NCBI RefSeq assembly: GCF_900105005.1
Contig: NZ_LT629748.1
Location: 3,348,001 to 3,412,000 of the forward strand
Reading direction: 5' to 3'
From: Halopseudomonas litoralis
Lineage (GTDB): Bacteria > Pseudomonadota > Gammaproteobacteria > Pseudomonadales > Pseudomonadaceae
DNA length: 64,000 nt
Below the pieces are notes generated by a model. It had not been told where the DNA came from and made no database searches. It worked only from the letters and a program-made list of their open reading frames with translations. Made by a program: the position numbers and the translations under genes. This document shows, in pieces, positions 37,186 through 46,612 of this stretch; the first letter of the stretch is position 1; the number at the start of each line of letters is the position of its first letter.

Positions 37186-39162
37186 ATGACGATACTTCGC
37201 GCAATTCCCTGTCTTGCCCCGCTATCACGCACCTTGCTGTCCGTCGGTCTGGTCGCTCTGCCCAGCCTGACCCTGGCCGACAACCCGGTCGCATTGGATA
37301 GCATGGTGATATCCGCCACCCAGACCGAACACAGCCAGCTCAGCGCACCGGCCAGCGTTTCCGTTATCAGCCGCGCGCAGTTGCAGCAACGACAGGTGAA
37401 TAATCTGGCCGATGCGGTGAGCATTTTGCCCGGGGTACAGATCAATCCGGCTTCGGTTTACGGCCGCCAGGAAATCAAGATCCGCGGCATGGATTCGGAT
37501 TACACGCTATTGCTGGTAAACGGGCGCCGTATCAACTCGCGCGACGCGCTGAGTTCGTCCTATGCCAATGATTTCGACCTGTCGGCCATTCCGATAGCAG
37601 CCATCGAACGCATTGAGGTGATCCGTGGGCCCATGTCTTCGCTCTATGGCGCAGATGCCCTCGGTGGTGTCGTCAACGTCGTCCTGCGCCAGCCGACCCG
37701 GCGCACCGAGGCGGCAGTGGCCTACACCTATGCGCAACCGACGAAGGGTGATCACGGGGACACCCATAAGCTCAGCACCTACTCCAGCGGCACGCTGATC
37801 GATGACAGGCTGCTCGCCAACCTGATCCTCGAAGGCCGTGATCAGGCCGCCTGGCAAAGCAGCCAGAACACCAATCCGGATACCGATTCGCGCGAGCGAC
37901 AGAAGATCGGCAGCGTGCTGAGCAATCTCACCTGGCTACTCGATGAACGCCAGCAACTGAACCTCGACCTGAGCTACAACGAAGATGAACGCGATGCGCT
38001 GTGGAACAACGCCGGCTTCTCCACTCCGGTCAATCAGCAGCGGATGCAGCGCACCGCGGCTGGCCTGAGTCATGACGGGCGCTGGAATGGTTTCACCAGC
38101 CGCGCGCGCTATTACTATGAGCATGTCGAGCTGATGGATGATTCCGAATTGACCGTCGCGGCCAATGGCGGACGCATCGGTGATATCACCCAGAACAACC
38201 ATACCCTCGACGGCCAGCTCAGCGGCCTGCTTGGCAGTCACCTGCTGACTGGCGGCGCGGAATACCGCCGCACCGAACTGGAGCACAATCTCAACCTGCA
38301 GGGCGGGGAGGTCAAGGTGGATCAGAGCGCCGCCTATCTGCAGGACGAGCTTTCCCTCGGCGAGGTCAATCTGACCCTGGGTGGCCGGGTGGATCACCAT
38401 GATGTCTACGGTACCGAGTTCAGTCCGCGCGCCTATGCGGTATACAACCTGAGCGACAATTGGGTCATCAAGGGCGGCGTCGGCAAAGCTTTCAAGGCGC
38501 CAAGCATTGCCCAATCCGAGGAAGATTATGCGGTGGTCGCCTGCCGCGGCGCCTGTGTGGTGGTCGGCAACCCGAGTCTGAAACCTGAAACATCGACCAG
38601 TTACGAGATCGGCACGCTGTACGAAGCCGTACGCTGGCATGCCGGCATCACCCTGTTTCATAACGATATCAAGGACATGATCGTCAGCGATCAGTGGGGG
38701 CCCGACTACCGGCCGCCGATCATGACTTACACCAATGTCCACGAGGCGCGAATCCGGGGCCTGGAATTGGCCTCCGGTATTAGCCTGACCGGCAGCTTGG
38801 ATCTGACCGCCAATTACACCCTGGCCGATGCCGAGGACAAGGAAACCGGCGACGAACTAGTGCAAACCCCCAGGCACAGCGGCAACGCCCGACTGCAATG
38901 GCAGGCCCAGCCGCGGCTGCAGACTTTCGTCGGCTATCAATACACCGGCAGCCAGATGCTCGCGGTACCGTCGGTGGGCGACTCGAAGTCCGATGCGTTT
39001 CATACCCTGGAACTGGGTGCCAATCTGCAAGCCACCAGGGAGCTCGGCTTCAAATTCGGTGTCACCAATCTGACCAATACCAAGCGCGATGATGTCGCTC
39101 GGTCGCTGGATCATATTCTGCTGGGGCGAACGGCCTATGTGGGGGTGAGCTACCGGCTGTAG
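37186..39162 (+). CDS. TonB-dependent siderophore receptor (CirA/catecholate-like)
   Basis: 658-residue outer-membrane receptor: signal peptide to about residue 31 (LPSLTLA), TonB box region LDSMVISATQ, plug domain (about 45-155; IKIRGMDSDYTLLLVNGRRI, ERIEVIRGPMSSLYGADALGGVVNVV), then a 22-strand barrel ending in VGVSYRL. C-x3-C in ACRGACVV is an unusual extracellular-loop cysteine pair. The plug resembles CirA/IrgA-type catecholate receptors, but the ligand cannot be fixed. AAAGGA precedes the ATG, and the strong Fur box shows iron repression. It probably feeds the ABC importer at 29.9-33.8 kb. Confidence 0.92.
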   Translation: MTILRAIPCLAPLSRTLLSVGLVALPSLTLADNPVALDSMVISATQTEHSQLSAPASVSVISRAQLQQRQVNNLADAVSILPGVQINPASVYGRQEIKIRGMDSDYTLLLVNGRRINSRDALSSSYANDFDLSAIPIAAIERIEVIRGPMSSLYGADALGGVVNVVLRQPTRRTEAAVAYTYAQPTKGDHGDTHKLSTYSSGTLIDDRLLANLILEGRDQAAWQSSQNTNPDTDSRERQKIGSVLSNLTWLLDERQQLNLDLSYNEDERDALWNNAGFSTPVNQQRMQRTAAGLSHDGRWNGFTSRARYYYEHVELMDDSELTVAANGGRIGDITQNNHTLDGQLSGLLGSHLLTGGAEYRRTELEHNLNLQGGEVKVDQSAAYLQDELSLGEVNLTLGGRVDHHDVYGTEFSPRAYAVYNLSDNWVIKGGVGKAFKAPSIAQSEEDYAVVACRGACVVVGNPSLKPETSTSYEIGTLYEAVRWHAGITLFHNDIKDMIVSDQWGPDYRPPIMTYTNVHEARIRGLELASGISLTGSLDLTANYTLADAEDKETGDELVQTPRHSGNARLQWQAQPRLQTFVGYQYTGSQMLAVPSVGDSKSDAFHTLELGANLQATRELGFKFGVTNLTNTKRDDVARSLDHILLGRTAYVGVSYRL

Positions 39163-39168
39163 GCTGAG

Positions 39169-39208
39169 GCGGCGCTTGCGCCGCATGGTCGAGCCGGTGC
39201 TCGACCAT
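39169..39208. terminator. Tandem hairpins between the receptor and sugE-like genes
   Basis: Two adjoining stem-loops: GCGGCG-CTTG-CGCCGC (39169-39184), then ATGGTCGAGC and its exact complement around CGGT (39185-39208). They separate two convergent genes. No T-run is present. Confidence 0.5.
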
Positions 39209-39231
39209 CCCAGGGATGGAAAGCGCCTCGC

Positions 39232-39576
39232 CTACGAAGAACTCACCATCTGCAACCCCACCACCGACAGCACCAGACTGGTGAGAAAGAACAGGCGCCA
39301 GAAGGTCACCGGCTCGTCGAACAACAGGACACCCGCAACCACGGTGCCAAAGGCGCCGATCGCCCCCCAGACGGCATAGGCGGTGCCCACCGGAATGGCT
39401 TTGTCACCGCCCATGGCCTTGAACAACAGGTACATGCTGATCGTGACGCACACCGCAAACGTCAGGAGCCAGAAAGCGAAGGGTTTGCCGCTGGCCTGCT
39501 GGGCCTTGCCGAGGCTGATGGCAAATCCGGTTTCGAACAGGCCGCCGATGATCAGCAGGATCCAGTTGGTGCTCAT
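39232..39576 (-). CDS. SMR-family exporter, SugE/Gdx-like
   Basis: 114-residue small multidrug-resistance protein with four transmembrane helices. The essential membrane Glu is in GGLFETGFAISLG, and GTAYAVWGAIGAFGTVVAGVLLFDEP is the conserved SMR signature. The VGTAYAVW stretch is shared by Gdx guanidinium exporters and EmrE-type drug exporters; the extended N-terminal half looks closer to SugE. No guanidine riboswitch was recognised upstream, so guanidinium export is only a possibility. Confidence 0.85.
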   Translation of the reverse strand: MSTNWILLIIGGLFETGFAISLGKAQQASGKPFAFWLLTFAVCVTISMYLLFKAMGGDKAIPVGTAYAVWGAIGAFGTVVAGVLLFDEPVTFWRLFFLTSLVLSVVGLQMVSSS

Positions 39577-39879
39577 GTGCTGCGCCTTATTCCAATAGAG
39601 AGACTGACCAGCAAGCTACCTGAAATAATCCATGATTGAAATGCGCTCCCAGGCAGCACGCCCGTGCTTTTCCACAACTCTTATCCATCCGTTGTTTACT
39701 GCGCGGCAGTATCCCGGATGCGGTCCTCGGGGTGTAGCGCGCCTGCGCTACGCCCGGGAATGGTCGGGACACACCTGTCATCGAGCAGGCGCTCGGCAAC
39801 CCGACGATCTCCGCGCTGACGCCTGGTATCAGGACTGCTATTATGGCTGGCTTATCCATTCCGCACCGAAGATGTCGCC
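39577..39879. other. Intergenic region between the SMR and MFS exporter genes
   Basis: About 300 bp between two divergent exporter genes. It contains one strong imperfect hairpin at 39730-39755 (GGGTGTAGCGC and GCGCTACGCCC around GCCT, one G-T pair). I see no open frame with coding character, no Fur box and no riboswitch I recognise. The frame of the MFS gene stays open upstream of 39880. Confidence 0.4.
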
Positions 39880-41139
39880 TTGTCCCTCTCTGCCAGCCGC
39901 TTGAACGTCTATCGTCAGCCGGGCTTCATGCCCTTTGTCATCGCTCGCCTGCTAGCCGTATTCGCCATGCAGATCCAGGCTATCGTGGTGGCCTGGCAGA
40001 TTTATGAGATCACCGGTGATCCGCTGTCGCTGGCCTGGGTCGGGCTGGCGCAGTTTCTGCCGATGCTGTTTCTGTTGATGCCGGCGGGCGATCTGATCGA
40101 TCGTTACAGCCGGAAGCTGATTCTCAGCCTGAGCTGGCTGGGCGCAGCACTATGCAGCGGCATTCTGCTCTGGCTATCCACCCTCGATGAGCCCAATCTT
40201 GTCTGGTTCTATGGCGCGCTGGTGCTGTATGGCTGTTCCCGGGCGTTTATCGGGCCGGCGTTGCAGAGTCTGCTGCCGCAGATCGTACCGCGTGATCAGT
40301 TAGCCCAGGCCATCGCCGCCAACAGCACCATCATGCGTACCGCGACCATCCTCGGCCCGGTACTGGGTGGCGTGCTCTATGCGATCGGGGGCGGCGAGCT
40401 GACCTATGCGATATGCCTGGTGTGCTTCGCCGGCGGGCTATTACTGCTCAGCCGGGTGCCGGTGCTCTATGCCGAGACGATGCAGATCACCGAAACCTCA
40501 GGCTGGAAGCGTTTCACTGCCGGGCTGCATTTCATCCGTACGCGGCCCATCATTCTCGGCACCATTTCCCTGGATCTGTTCGCCGTGCTGCTCGGCGGCG
40601 TGGTCGCGCTGCTGCCGATCTATGCCAGCGATGTGCTGCACGTCGGTCCTGAAGGGCTGGGTATTCTGCGCAGCGCCATGGCGGTCGGCGAGATCTGCGT
40701 TGGTCTGTACTTGAGTGCCAAGCCGTTCAACCGCAATGTCGGCAGCACCATGTTCATTGCCGTGGCGATCTTCGGTGTGGCCAATGTGGTATTCGCCCTA
40801 TCGACGCTGTTCTGGCTGTCCTTTGCCGCGCTGCTGGTGGCCGGTGCGGCCGATATGGTCAGCGTGTATATCCGCTCGGCGCTGATCCAGTTCTCCACCC
40901 CGGATGCCATGCGCGGCCGAGTCAATGCGGTCAATATGTTGTTCATCGGCTCGTCCAACGAGCTGGGCAACTTCCGCGCCGGTACCAGTGCCGCCTGGTT
41001 CGGCGCCGTGCCCGCCGCGCTGATCGGCGCGCTCTGCACGCTTGGCGTGGTAGCTGGCTGGGCCGCGGCCTTCCGACCGCTGCGTCAGGTCGACCGCTTC
41101 GAGGATGCGTCGCCCGAGCGCCAGTCGGACACCCGATGA
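39880..41139 (+). CDS. MFS exporter of the EntS/MFS_3 type
   Basis: 419-residue permease with about 12 transmembrane segments and the MFS_3 features AQFLPMLFLLMPAGDLIDRYSRKLIL and DAMRGRVNAVNMLFIGSSNELGNFRAG. EntS-type proteins export enterobactin-like siderophores, and this gene lies next to the siderophore receptor, but many relatives have other substrates. The start is uncertain: TTG at 39880 is used because no ATG precedes the conserved YRQPGFMPFVIARLLA; the open frame continues further upstream. It ends 66 bp before gmk. Confidence 0.8.
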   Translation: MSLSASRLNVYRQPGFMPFVIARLLAVFAMQIQAIVVAWQIYEITGDPLSLAWVGLAQFLPMLFLLMPAGDLIDRYSRKLILSLSWLGAALCSGILLWLSTLDEPNLVWFYGALVLYGCSRAFIGPALQSLLPQIVPRDQLAQAIAANSTIMRTATILGPVLGGVLYAIGGGELTYAICLVCFAGGLLLLSRVPVLYAETMQITETSGWKRFTAGLHFIRTRPIILGTISLDLFAVLLGGVVALLPIYASDVLHVGPEGLGILRSAMAVGEICVGLYLSAKPFNRNVGSTMFIAVAIFGVANVVFALSTLFWLSFAALLVAGAADMVSVYIRSALIQFSTPDAMRGRVNAVNMLFIGSSNELGNFRAGTSAAWFGAVPAALIGALCTLGVVAGWAAAFRPLRQVDRFEDASPERQSDTR

Positions 41140-41847
<708 letters not shown>

Positions 41848-41895
41848 GTTCGGTCCCGCGTTTTTACCCAATTTATCTGCCGTTCGGAGTACACC

Positions 41896-42153
41896 ATGGC
41901 CCGCGTCACTGTTGAAGACTGCCTGGAAAATGTAGACAACCGCTTTGAGCTGGTCATGCTGGCCACCAAGCGTTCGCGTCAGATTGCTACTGGCGGTAAA
42001 GAACCCAAAGTTGCATGGGATAACGACAAACCCACCGTTGTCGCTCTGCGTGAAATCGCTGAAAACTTGATCTCCTATGAGATCATGGCGGAAGAAGCCC
42101 TGCAGGATCAGCAGGAACCGCTGTACTCGCTGGAAACCGAACTGCCGGAATAA
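41896..42153 (+). CDS. rpoZ: RNA polymerase omega subunit
   Basis: 85-residue omega subunit that aids assembly of RNA polymerase and forms part of a ppGpp site. It begins [39 protein letters not shown] with the conserved N-terminal motifs and [22 protein letters not shown] precedes the ATG. It lies 63 bp before spoT. Confidence 0.97.
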   Translation: MARVTVEDCLENVDNRFELVMLATKRSRQIATGGKEPKVAWDNDKPTVVALREIAENLISYEIMAEEALQDQQEPLYSLETELPE

Positions 42154-42216
42154 GCCATTGCGATGGCCATGCAACCTCGTCCAAACTGCCCATACATCAG
42201 GGTGCAGGAGAGTTGC

Positions 42217-44361
42217 ATGTCCGGAATAGAGATTTTTGCCGATCGGCTGGATGACTATCTCGACCCCGAGCAGGTCAATCTGGTACGCCGCGCCTACTTC
42301 TACGCGGAGCAGGCTCACGACGGCCAGACCCGCCGCAGCGGCGAGCCCTACGTCACCCACCCGCTGGCGGTAGCCAACATTCTCGCCGACATGCACATGG
42401 ACCATCAGAGCCTGATGGCCGCCATGCTGCATGATGTGATCGAAGATACCGGCATCCCCAAGGAAGCGCTGATCACCCAGTTCGGCGACACCGTGGCGGA
42501 CCTGGTCGACGGGGTCAGCAAGCTGACCCAGATGACCTTCGAGACCAAGGCCGAGGCCCAGGCTGAGAACTTCCAGAAAATGGCGCTGGCCATGGCCCGG
42601 GACATTCGTGTGATCCTGGTCAAGCTCGCCGACCGCTTGCACAACATGCGCACGCTGGGCGCCTTGAAGCCGGAAAAACGCCGGCGCATCGCCCGCGAAA
42701 CCCTGGAAATCTACGCTCCCATTGCCAATCGTCTGGGCATGCACAGCCTGAGCACCGAGTTCGAGGACCTGGGCTTCAATGCCATGTATCCGATGCGCTC
42801 GCGGATGATAGGCCAGGCCGTGCGTGACGCCCGTGGCAACCGCAAGGAGCTGCTGAACCGGATCCTCGAATCGCTGGAAGCCTGCCTCGAACGCGAAGGG
42901 CTGCCGGGCAAGGTGCTGGGTCGCGAGAAGCACCTGTACGGTATCTACGAGAAGATGCGCGAGAAGCGCAAGGCATTCAACGAGATCATGGACGTGTATG
43001 CGTTCCGTATCATCGTCGATAAAGCCGATACCTGCTACCGCGTGCTGGGTGCGGTACACAGCCTGTACAAGCCTTTCCCCGGCCGTTTCAAGGATTACAT
43101 TGCGATTCCCAAGGCCAACGGTTACCAATCCCTGCATACCACGCTGTTCGGCATGCATGGCGTGCCCATCGAGATCCAGATCCGCACGCGGGAAATGGAA
43201 GAGCTGGCCAATAACGGCATCGCCGCGCACTGGGTATACAAGTCCAAGGACGAGGTAATCAACGGCAATCATGCCCGCACCCGTCAGTGGCTCAAGGGTG
43301 TACTGGAACTGCAGCAGCGGGCCGGCAACTCGCTGGAATTCATCGAGAACGTCAAGATCGACCTGTTCCCCGATGAAGTCTACATTTTCACCCCCAAAGG
43401 CCGCATCATGGAGCTGGCCAAGGGGTCGACACCGGTCGATTTCGCCTATGCGGTACACACCGATGTGGGCAACAGCTGCATTGCCTGCCGCATCAATCGC
43501 CGATTGGCGCCGCTGTCCGAGCCGCTGGAAAGCGGCCAGACCGTGGAAATCATCACTGCGCCCGGCGCTCGCCCGAACCCGGCATGGCTGAACTTCGTGA
43601 TAACCGGCAAGGCGCGCAGCAATATCCGCCACCTGCTCAAGCATCAGCGCCACTCCGAATCCATCGCCCTCGGCGAGCGACTATTGGACAAGGTATTGGT
43701 CAGCTTCGACAGCAGTCTGGAACAGATTCCCGAACAACAGATCAAGCGCGTTCTGGCTGATTGCCGTATGGATACGCTGGAGGATCTGCTGGCGGATATC
43801 GGACTCGGTAACCGCATGGCCTACGTTACCGCTCGCCGCCTGCTGGCCCATGATGCGCCGACAGAAGCCGAGATGGTCAAGAGCGATGCGGTCGTTCAGC
43901 AGCCCAGCAGCGAAGAAAAACCGCTGGCGATTCGGGGCACCGAAGGACTGGTGATCAGTTTTGGGCGCTGCTGCAACCCGATTCCGGGCGACCCCATTGT
44001 CGGCTTCATCACCACCGGCAAGGGCATGGTCATCCATCAGGAAAACTGCAAGAACCTGCTCGAACACCACGGCAATAATGAAAAGATCCTGCAATTGACC
44101 TGGGACAAGGATGTCGCTGGCGAATTCACCGTGGAGCTGCGGGTGGAACTGGAACATCAGCGCGGCATCATTGCCCAGCTGGCCACCAGTATTACCGTTG
44201 CCGACGCCAGTATCGACAAGATCAGCGTGGATGAACGCGACGGCCGGGTCAGCGTAGTGCAGTTGGTGCTGCGCGTGCGCGGACGACTGCACCTTTCACA
44301 ACTGATCAAGCGTATCCGTGTATTGCAAGGCGTCATGCGGATAACGCGCCTCAAAAATTGA
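42217..44361 (+). CDS. spoT: Bifunctional (p)ppGpp synthetase/hydrolase SpoT
   Basis: 714-residue RelA/SpoT protein. Order: HD hydrolase domain (HDVIEDT, intact metal motif), synthetase domain with [28 protein letters not shown] domain ([29 protein letters not shown]), zinc-finger-like region ([16 protein letters not shown]) and C-terminal ACT domain. The RFKD synthetase loop is the bifunctional/SpoT kind, as opposed to the ExDD of RelA. It sets alarmone levels during fatty-acid, phosphate or carbon stress. The ATG at 42217 has CAGGAGAG six nt upstream; an upstream in-frame ATG at 42163 does not. Confidence 0.96.
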   Translation: MSGIEIFADRLDDYLDPEQVNLVRRAYFYAEQAHDGQTRRSGEPYVTHPLAVANILADMHMDHQSLMAAMLHDVIEDTGIPKEALITQFGDTVADLVDGVSKLTQMTFETKAEAQAENFQKMALAMARDIRVILVKLADRLHNMRTLGALKPEKRRRIARETLEIYAPIANRLGMHSLSTEFEDLGFNAMYPMRSRMIGQAVRDARGNRKELLNRILESLEACLEREGLPGKVLGREKHLYGIYEKMREKRKAFNEIMDVYAFRIIVDKADTCYRVLGAVHSLYKPFPGRFKDYIAIPKANGYQSLHTTLFGMHGVPIEIQIRTREMEELANNGIAAHWVYKSKDEVINGNHARTRQWLKGVLELQQRAGNSLEFIENVKIDLFPDEVYIFTPKGRIMELAKGSTPVDFAYAVHTDVGNSCIACRINRRLAPLSEPLESGQTVEIITAPGARPNPAWLNFVITGKARSNIRHLLKHQRHSESIALGERLLDKVLVSFDSSLEQIPEQQIKRVLADCRMDTLEDLLADIGLGNRMAYVTARRLLAHDAPTEAEMVKSDAVVQQPSSEEKPLAIRGTEGLVISFGRCCNPIPGDPIVGFITTGKGMVIHQENCKNLLEHHGNNEKILQLTWDKDVAGEFTVELRVELEHQRGIIAQLATSITVADASIDKISVDERDGRVSVVQLVLRVRGRLHLSQLIKRIRVLQGVMRITRLKN

Positions 44362-44378
44362 ACCCAATGGAGACATTC

Positions 44379-44759
44379 ATGAACAAGCAAGTCATCACCA
44401 GCGAACACGCACCGGCCGCCATCGGCCCTTACTCCCAGGCGATCAAGGTCGGCAATACTGTGTACCTGTCCGGCCAGATTCCTCTGGACCCGCAGACCAT
44501 GGAAGTGGTTGAAGGATTTGAAGCTCAGGTTTGCCGGGTATTCGACAACTTGGCGCTGGTCGCTGAAGCTGCCGGTGGCAAGCTGCAGGACATCGTCAAG
44601 CTGAACATCTTCCTGACTGACCTGAGCAACTTCGCTACCGTCAACGAAATCATGGGCCGTTACTTCGAACAGCCTTATCCCGCCCGCGCCGCCATCGGCG
44701 TCGCCGCCCTGCCCAAGGGTGTACCGGTGGAAATGGACGGTATTCTGGTCGTCGGCTGA
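44379..44759 (+). CDS. ridA: Enamine/imine deaminase RidA
   Basis: 126-residue trimeric protein of the YjgF/YER057c/UK114 family that hydrolyses reactive 2-aminoacrylate and related imines produced by PLP enzymes. Motifs: [29 protein letters not shown], and the active-site Arg and Glu in [27 protein letters not shown] lies seven nt before the ATG. It follows spoT by 17 bp and is probably co-transcribed. Confidence 0.96.
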   Translation: MNKQVITSEHAPAAIGPYSQAIKVGNTVYLSGQIPLDPQTMEVVEGFEAQVCRVFDNLALVAEAAGGKLQDIVKLNIFLTDLSNFATVNEIMGRYFEQPYPARAAIGVAALPKGVPVEMDGILVVG

Positions 44760-44774
44760 GCCGACGCCCATTGC

Positions 44775-44800
44775 GGTTACTCAAGCATGCTTGAGTAACC
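44775..44800. repeat. 26-bp perfect palindrome at the ridA/SDR junction
   Basis: The arm GGTTACTCAAGCA and its exact complement meet with no spacer. On the minus strand it encodes the last residues and stop of the SDR protein (YSSMLE, stop); on the plus strand it begins 16 bp after the ridA stop. It can form a hairpin in both convergent transcripts. Confidence 0.8.
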
Positions 44801-45616
44801 CTCCCGGTAACTCGGATATTGCGGCTCCCAGCCCATTTCGCGGGCCAGTTCGTTACTGCAACGCTTGCTGCCAACCCGATTGGCGGTCGGCCCTTCTCCC
44901 AGCAGCTTCACTCCCAGCTGTTCTGCCAGCCAGCCCGCCACTTCGCGCAGGGGTGCCGGCTCGTCGTCCACGCCCAGATAACAGGGCGCCAGCAGTTCTC
45001 CCTGATCAGCTTCCAGCAACAGCAACTCCAAGAGGCTCGCAGCATCATCCCGATGGATGCGGTTGGTGTATTGCACCGGAATGTCCGGCACATGCAAGCC
45101 GTCGCGAACCTGTTCTATCAGGCGATTGCGCCCTGGCCCGTAAATACCGGCCAGGCGCACTACCGAGGCTGGTACGCCGCTGCGCAGCGCCACGTCTTCG
45201 GCCTGAATCAACAGCGGTGCCGTTGCCGACGCTGCCAGAGCCGCGCTGTTTTCGGTGACCCATTCGCCTGCGCTCTGAGCGTAGACCGCAGTACTGGATA
45301 CCTGCAGCAGATGGCGCAAGGGGTGACGACTGTCTTTCAGCCAGCTCAGCACATGCTGCAAACCGTCGACATAGAGTCGCTGGTACAATTCAGGATCGCG
45401 CCGCCCCGCCGCTGGACAATAGACCAGATAATCCACCTTGGCGGGCCAATCGGCCGGTTTTTGCGGATTGGTCAGGTCTGCAGCAATCCGTCCGACACCT
45501 TCCGGCAGTGCCGAAGGGTCCCGACGCAAGCCGCTGACTTGCCAACCTTGCTGCAATAAACGCTTGGCAAGCGCTGTACCCACATCGCCGCAGCCGGCAA
45601 TAACTACATGTTTCAT
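44777..45616 (-). CDS. NAD(P)-dependent epimerase/dehydratase-like SDR protein
   Basis: 279-residue extended SDR of the YeeZ kind. A Rossmann glycine motif IAGCGDVGTALAKRLLQQGW opens the protein; LLQVSSTAVYAQSAGEWVTE carries the catalytic-site Ser/Tyr region, but the usual YxxxK lysine is not evident, and IYGPGRN follows. It probably binds NAD(P) in the cytoplasm and acts on a sugar nucleotide or unknown substrate, or is non-catalytic. It is divergent from oxyR with a 66-bp gap. Confidence 0.8.
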   Translation of the reverse strand: MKHVVIAGCGDVGTALAKRLLQQGWQVSGLRRDPSALPEGVGRIAADLTNPQKPADWPAKVDYLVYCPAAGRRDPELYQRLYVDGLQHVLSWLKDSRHPLRHLLQVSSTAVYAQSAGEWVTENSAALAASATAPLLIQAEDVALRSGVPASVVRLAGIYGPGRNRLIEQVRDGLHVPDIPVQYTNRIHRDDAASLLELLLLEADQGELLAPCYLGVDDEPAPLREVAGWLAEQLGVKLLGEGPTANRVGSKRCSNELAREMGWEPQYPSYREGYSSMLE

Positions 45617-45682
45617 GCTGATTGTTTTCCTCTATCGATCAACCCGCTATGCTTGCGGAAAATCTACGGAGCAGTATACGCC

Positions 45683-46603
45683 ATGACCCTGACTGAGCTT
45701 CGCTACATTGTTACCCTGGCCCAGGAGCAACACTTCGGCCATGCCGCCGAACGCTGCCATGTTTCACAGCCAACGCTCAGTGTCGGGGTGAAAAAACTCG
45801 AGGAAGAGCTGGGTATTCTGCTCTTCGAGCGTACCAAGAGCGCTGTACGGGTCACCCCGGTGGGCGAGAGGATAGTCGCCCAGGCCCAGCGCGTGCTGGA
45901 AGAAGCCATGGCTATCCGTGAACTGGCCAGCGCCGGCAAGAATCAGCTCTCGGCTCCCCTCAAGGTCGGCGCCATCTATACCATAGGGCCGTATCTGTTC
46001 CCGCATCTGATCCCTCAGCTGCACCGGGTCGCCCCGGAAATGCCACTGTATATCGAGGAGAACTACACTCACATACTGCGCGACAAGCTGCGCAACGGCG
46101 AGCTTGATGCGATCATAGTCGCGCTGCCCTTCAACGAGCCTGACATACTGACCAAGCCGCTCTACGATGAGCCTTTCAGTCTTCTCATCCCAGCGAATCA
46201 TGCCTGGGCCGAGCGTACCACCGTCAGCCTGGAAGATCTGGATGACGATCGCTTGCTGCTGCTCGGTGAAGGTCACTGTTTCCGTGATCAGGTGCTGGAA
46301 GCCTGCCCCACCACCCGTCGCAACGAAGATCATACGCATCACACCACCATCGAAGCCAGCTCACTGGAAACCATCCGCCATATGGTCGCTTCCGGCATGG
46401 GCATGACGGTGCTGCCGATGTCCGCCGCGGATGATCGTTATTACAGCTCCGATCTGCTGCTCACCAAACAATTCAAATCACCGGTACCCTTCCGTACCGT
46501 GGCCATCGCCTGGCGCGCCAGCTTCCCCCGCCCGCGCGCAGTGGAAATTCTCAGCGACTCGATCCGTCTGTGCTCGGTCGGCTCCCCCGCCGACAAGCGT
46601 TAG
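45683..46603 (+). CDS. oxyR: Hydrogen-peroxide sensor OxyR (LysR family)
   Basis: 306-residue LysR-type regulator. The N-terminal winged helix contains HFGHAAERCHVSQPTLSVGVKKLEEELG. The redox cysteines are C199 and C208 in GEGHCFRDQVLEAC, at the same numbers as in E. coli OxyR, so peroxide sensing by disulfide formation is expected. Family start MTLTELRYIVTLAQEQHFG fixes the ATG at 45683. recG follows after 9 bp, as in Pseudomonas. Confidence 0.97.
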   Translation: MTLTELRYIVTLAQEQHFGHAAERCHVSQPTLSVGVKKLEEELGILLFERTKSAVRVTPVGERIVAQAQRVLEEAMAIRELASAGKNQLSAPLKVGAIYTIGPYLFPHLIPQLHRVAPEMPLYIEENYTHILRDKLRNGELDAIIVALPFNEPDILTKPLYDEPFSLLIPANHAWAERTTVSLEDLDDDRLLLLGEGHCFRDQVLEACPTTRRNEDHTHHTTIEASSLETIRHMVASGMGMTVLPMSAADDRYYSSDLLLTKQFKSPVPFRTVAIAWRASFPRPRAVEILSDSIRLCSVGSPADKR

Positions 46604-46612
46604 GTTCCGGGT

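Noticed and set aside
39577..39720. Guanidine riboswitch upstream of the SugE/Gdx-like gene
   Set aside because: I looked for the conserved loops of guanidine-I, -II and -III classes and did not find them; only an ordinary short hairpin is present.
39730..39755. REP-type dispersed repeat
   Set aside because: The hairpin resembles a REP element, but I saw no second copy in the window, so it is recorded only as a local hairpin.
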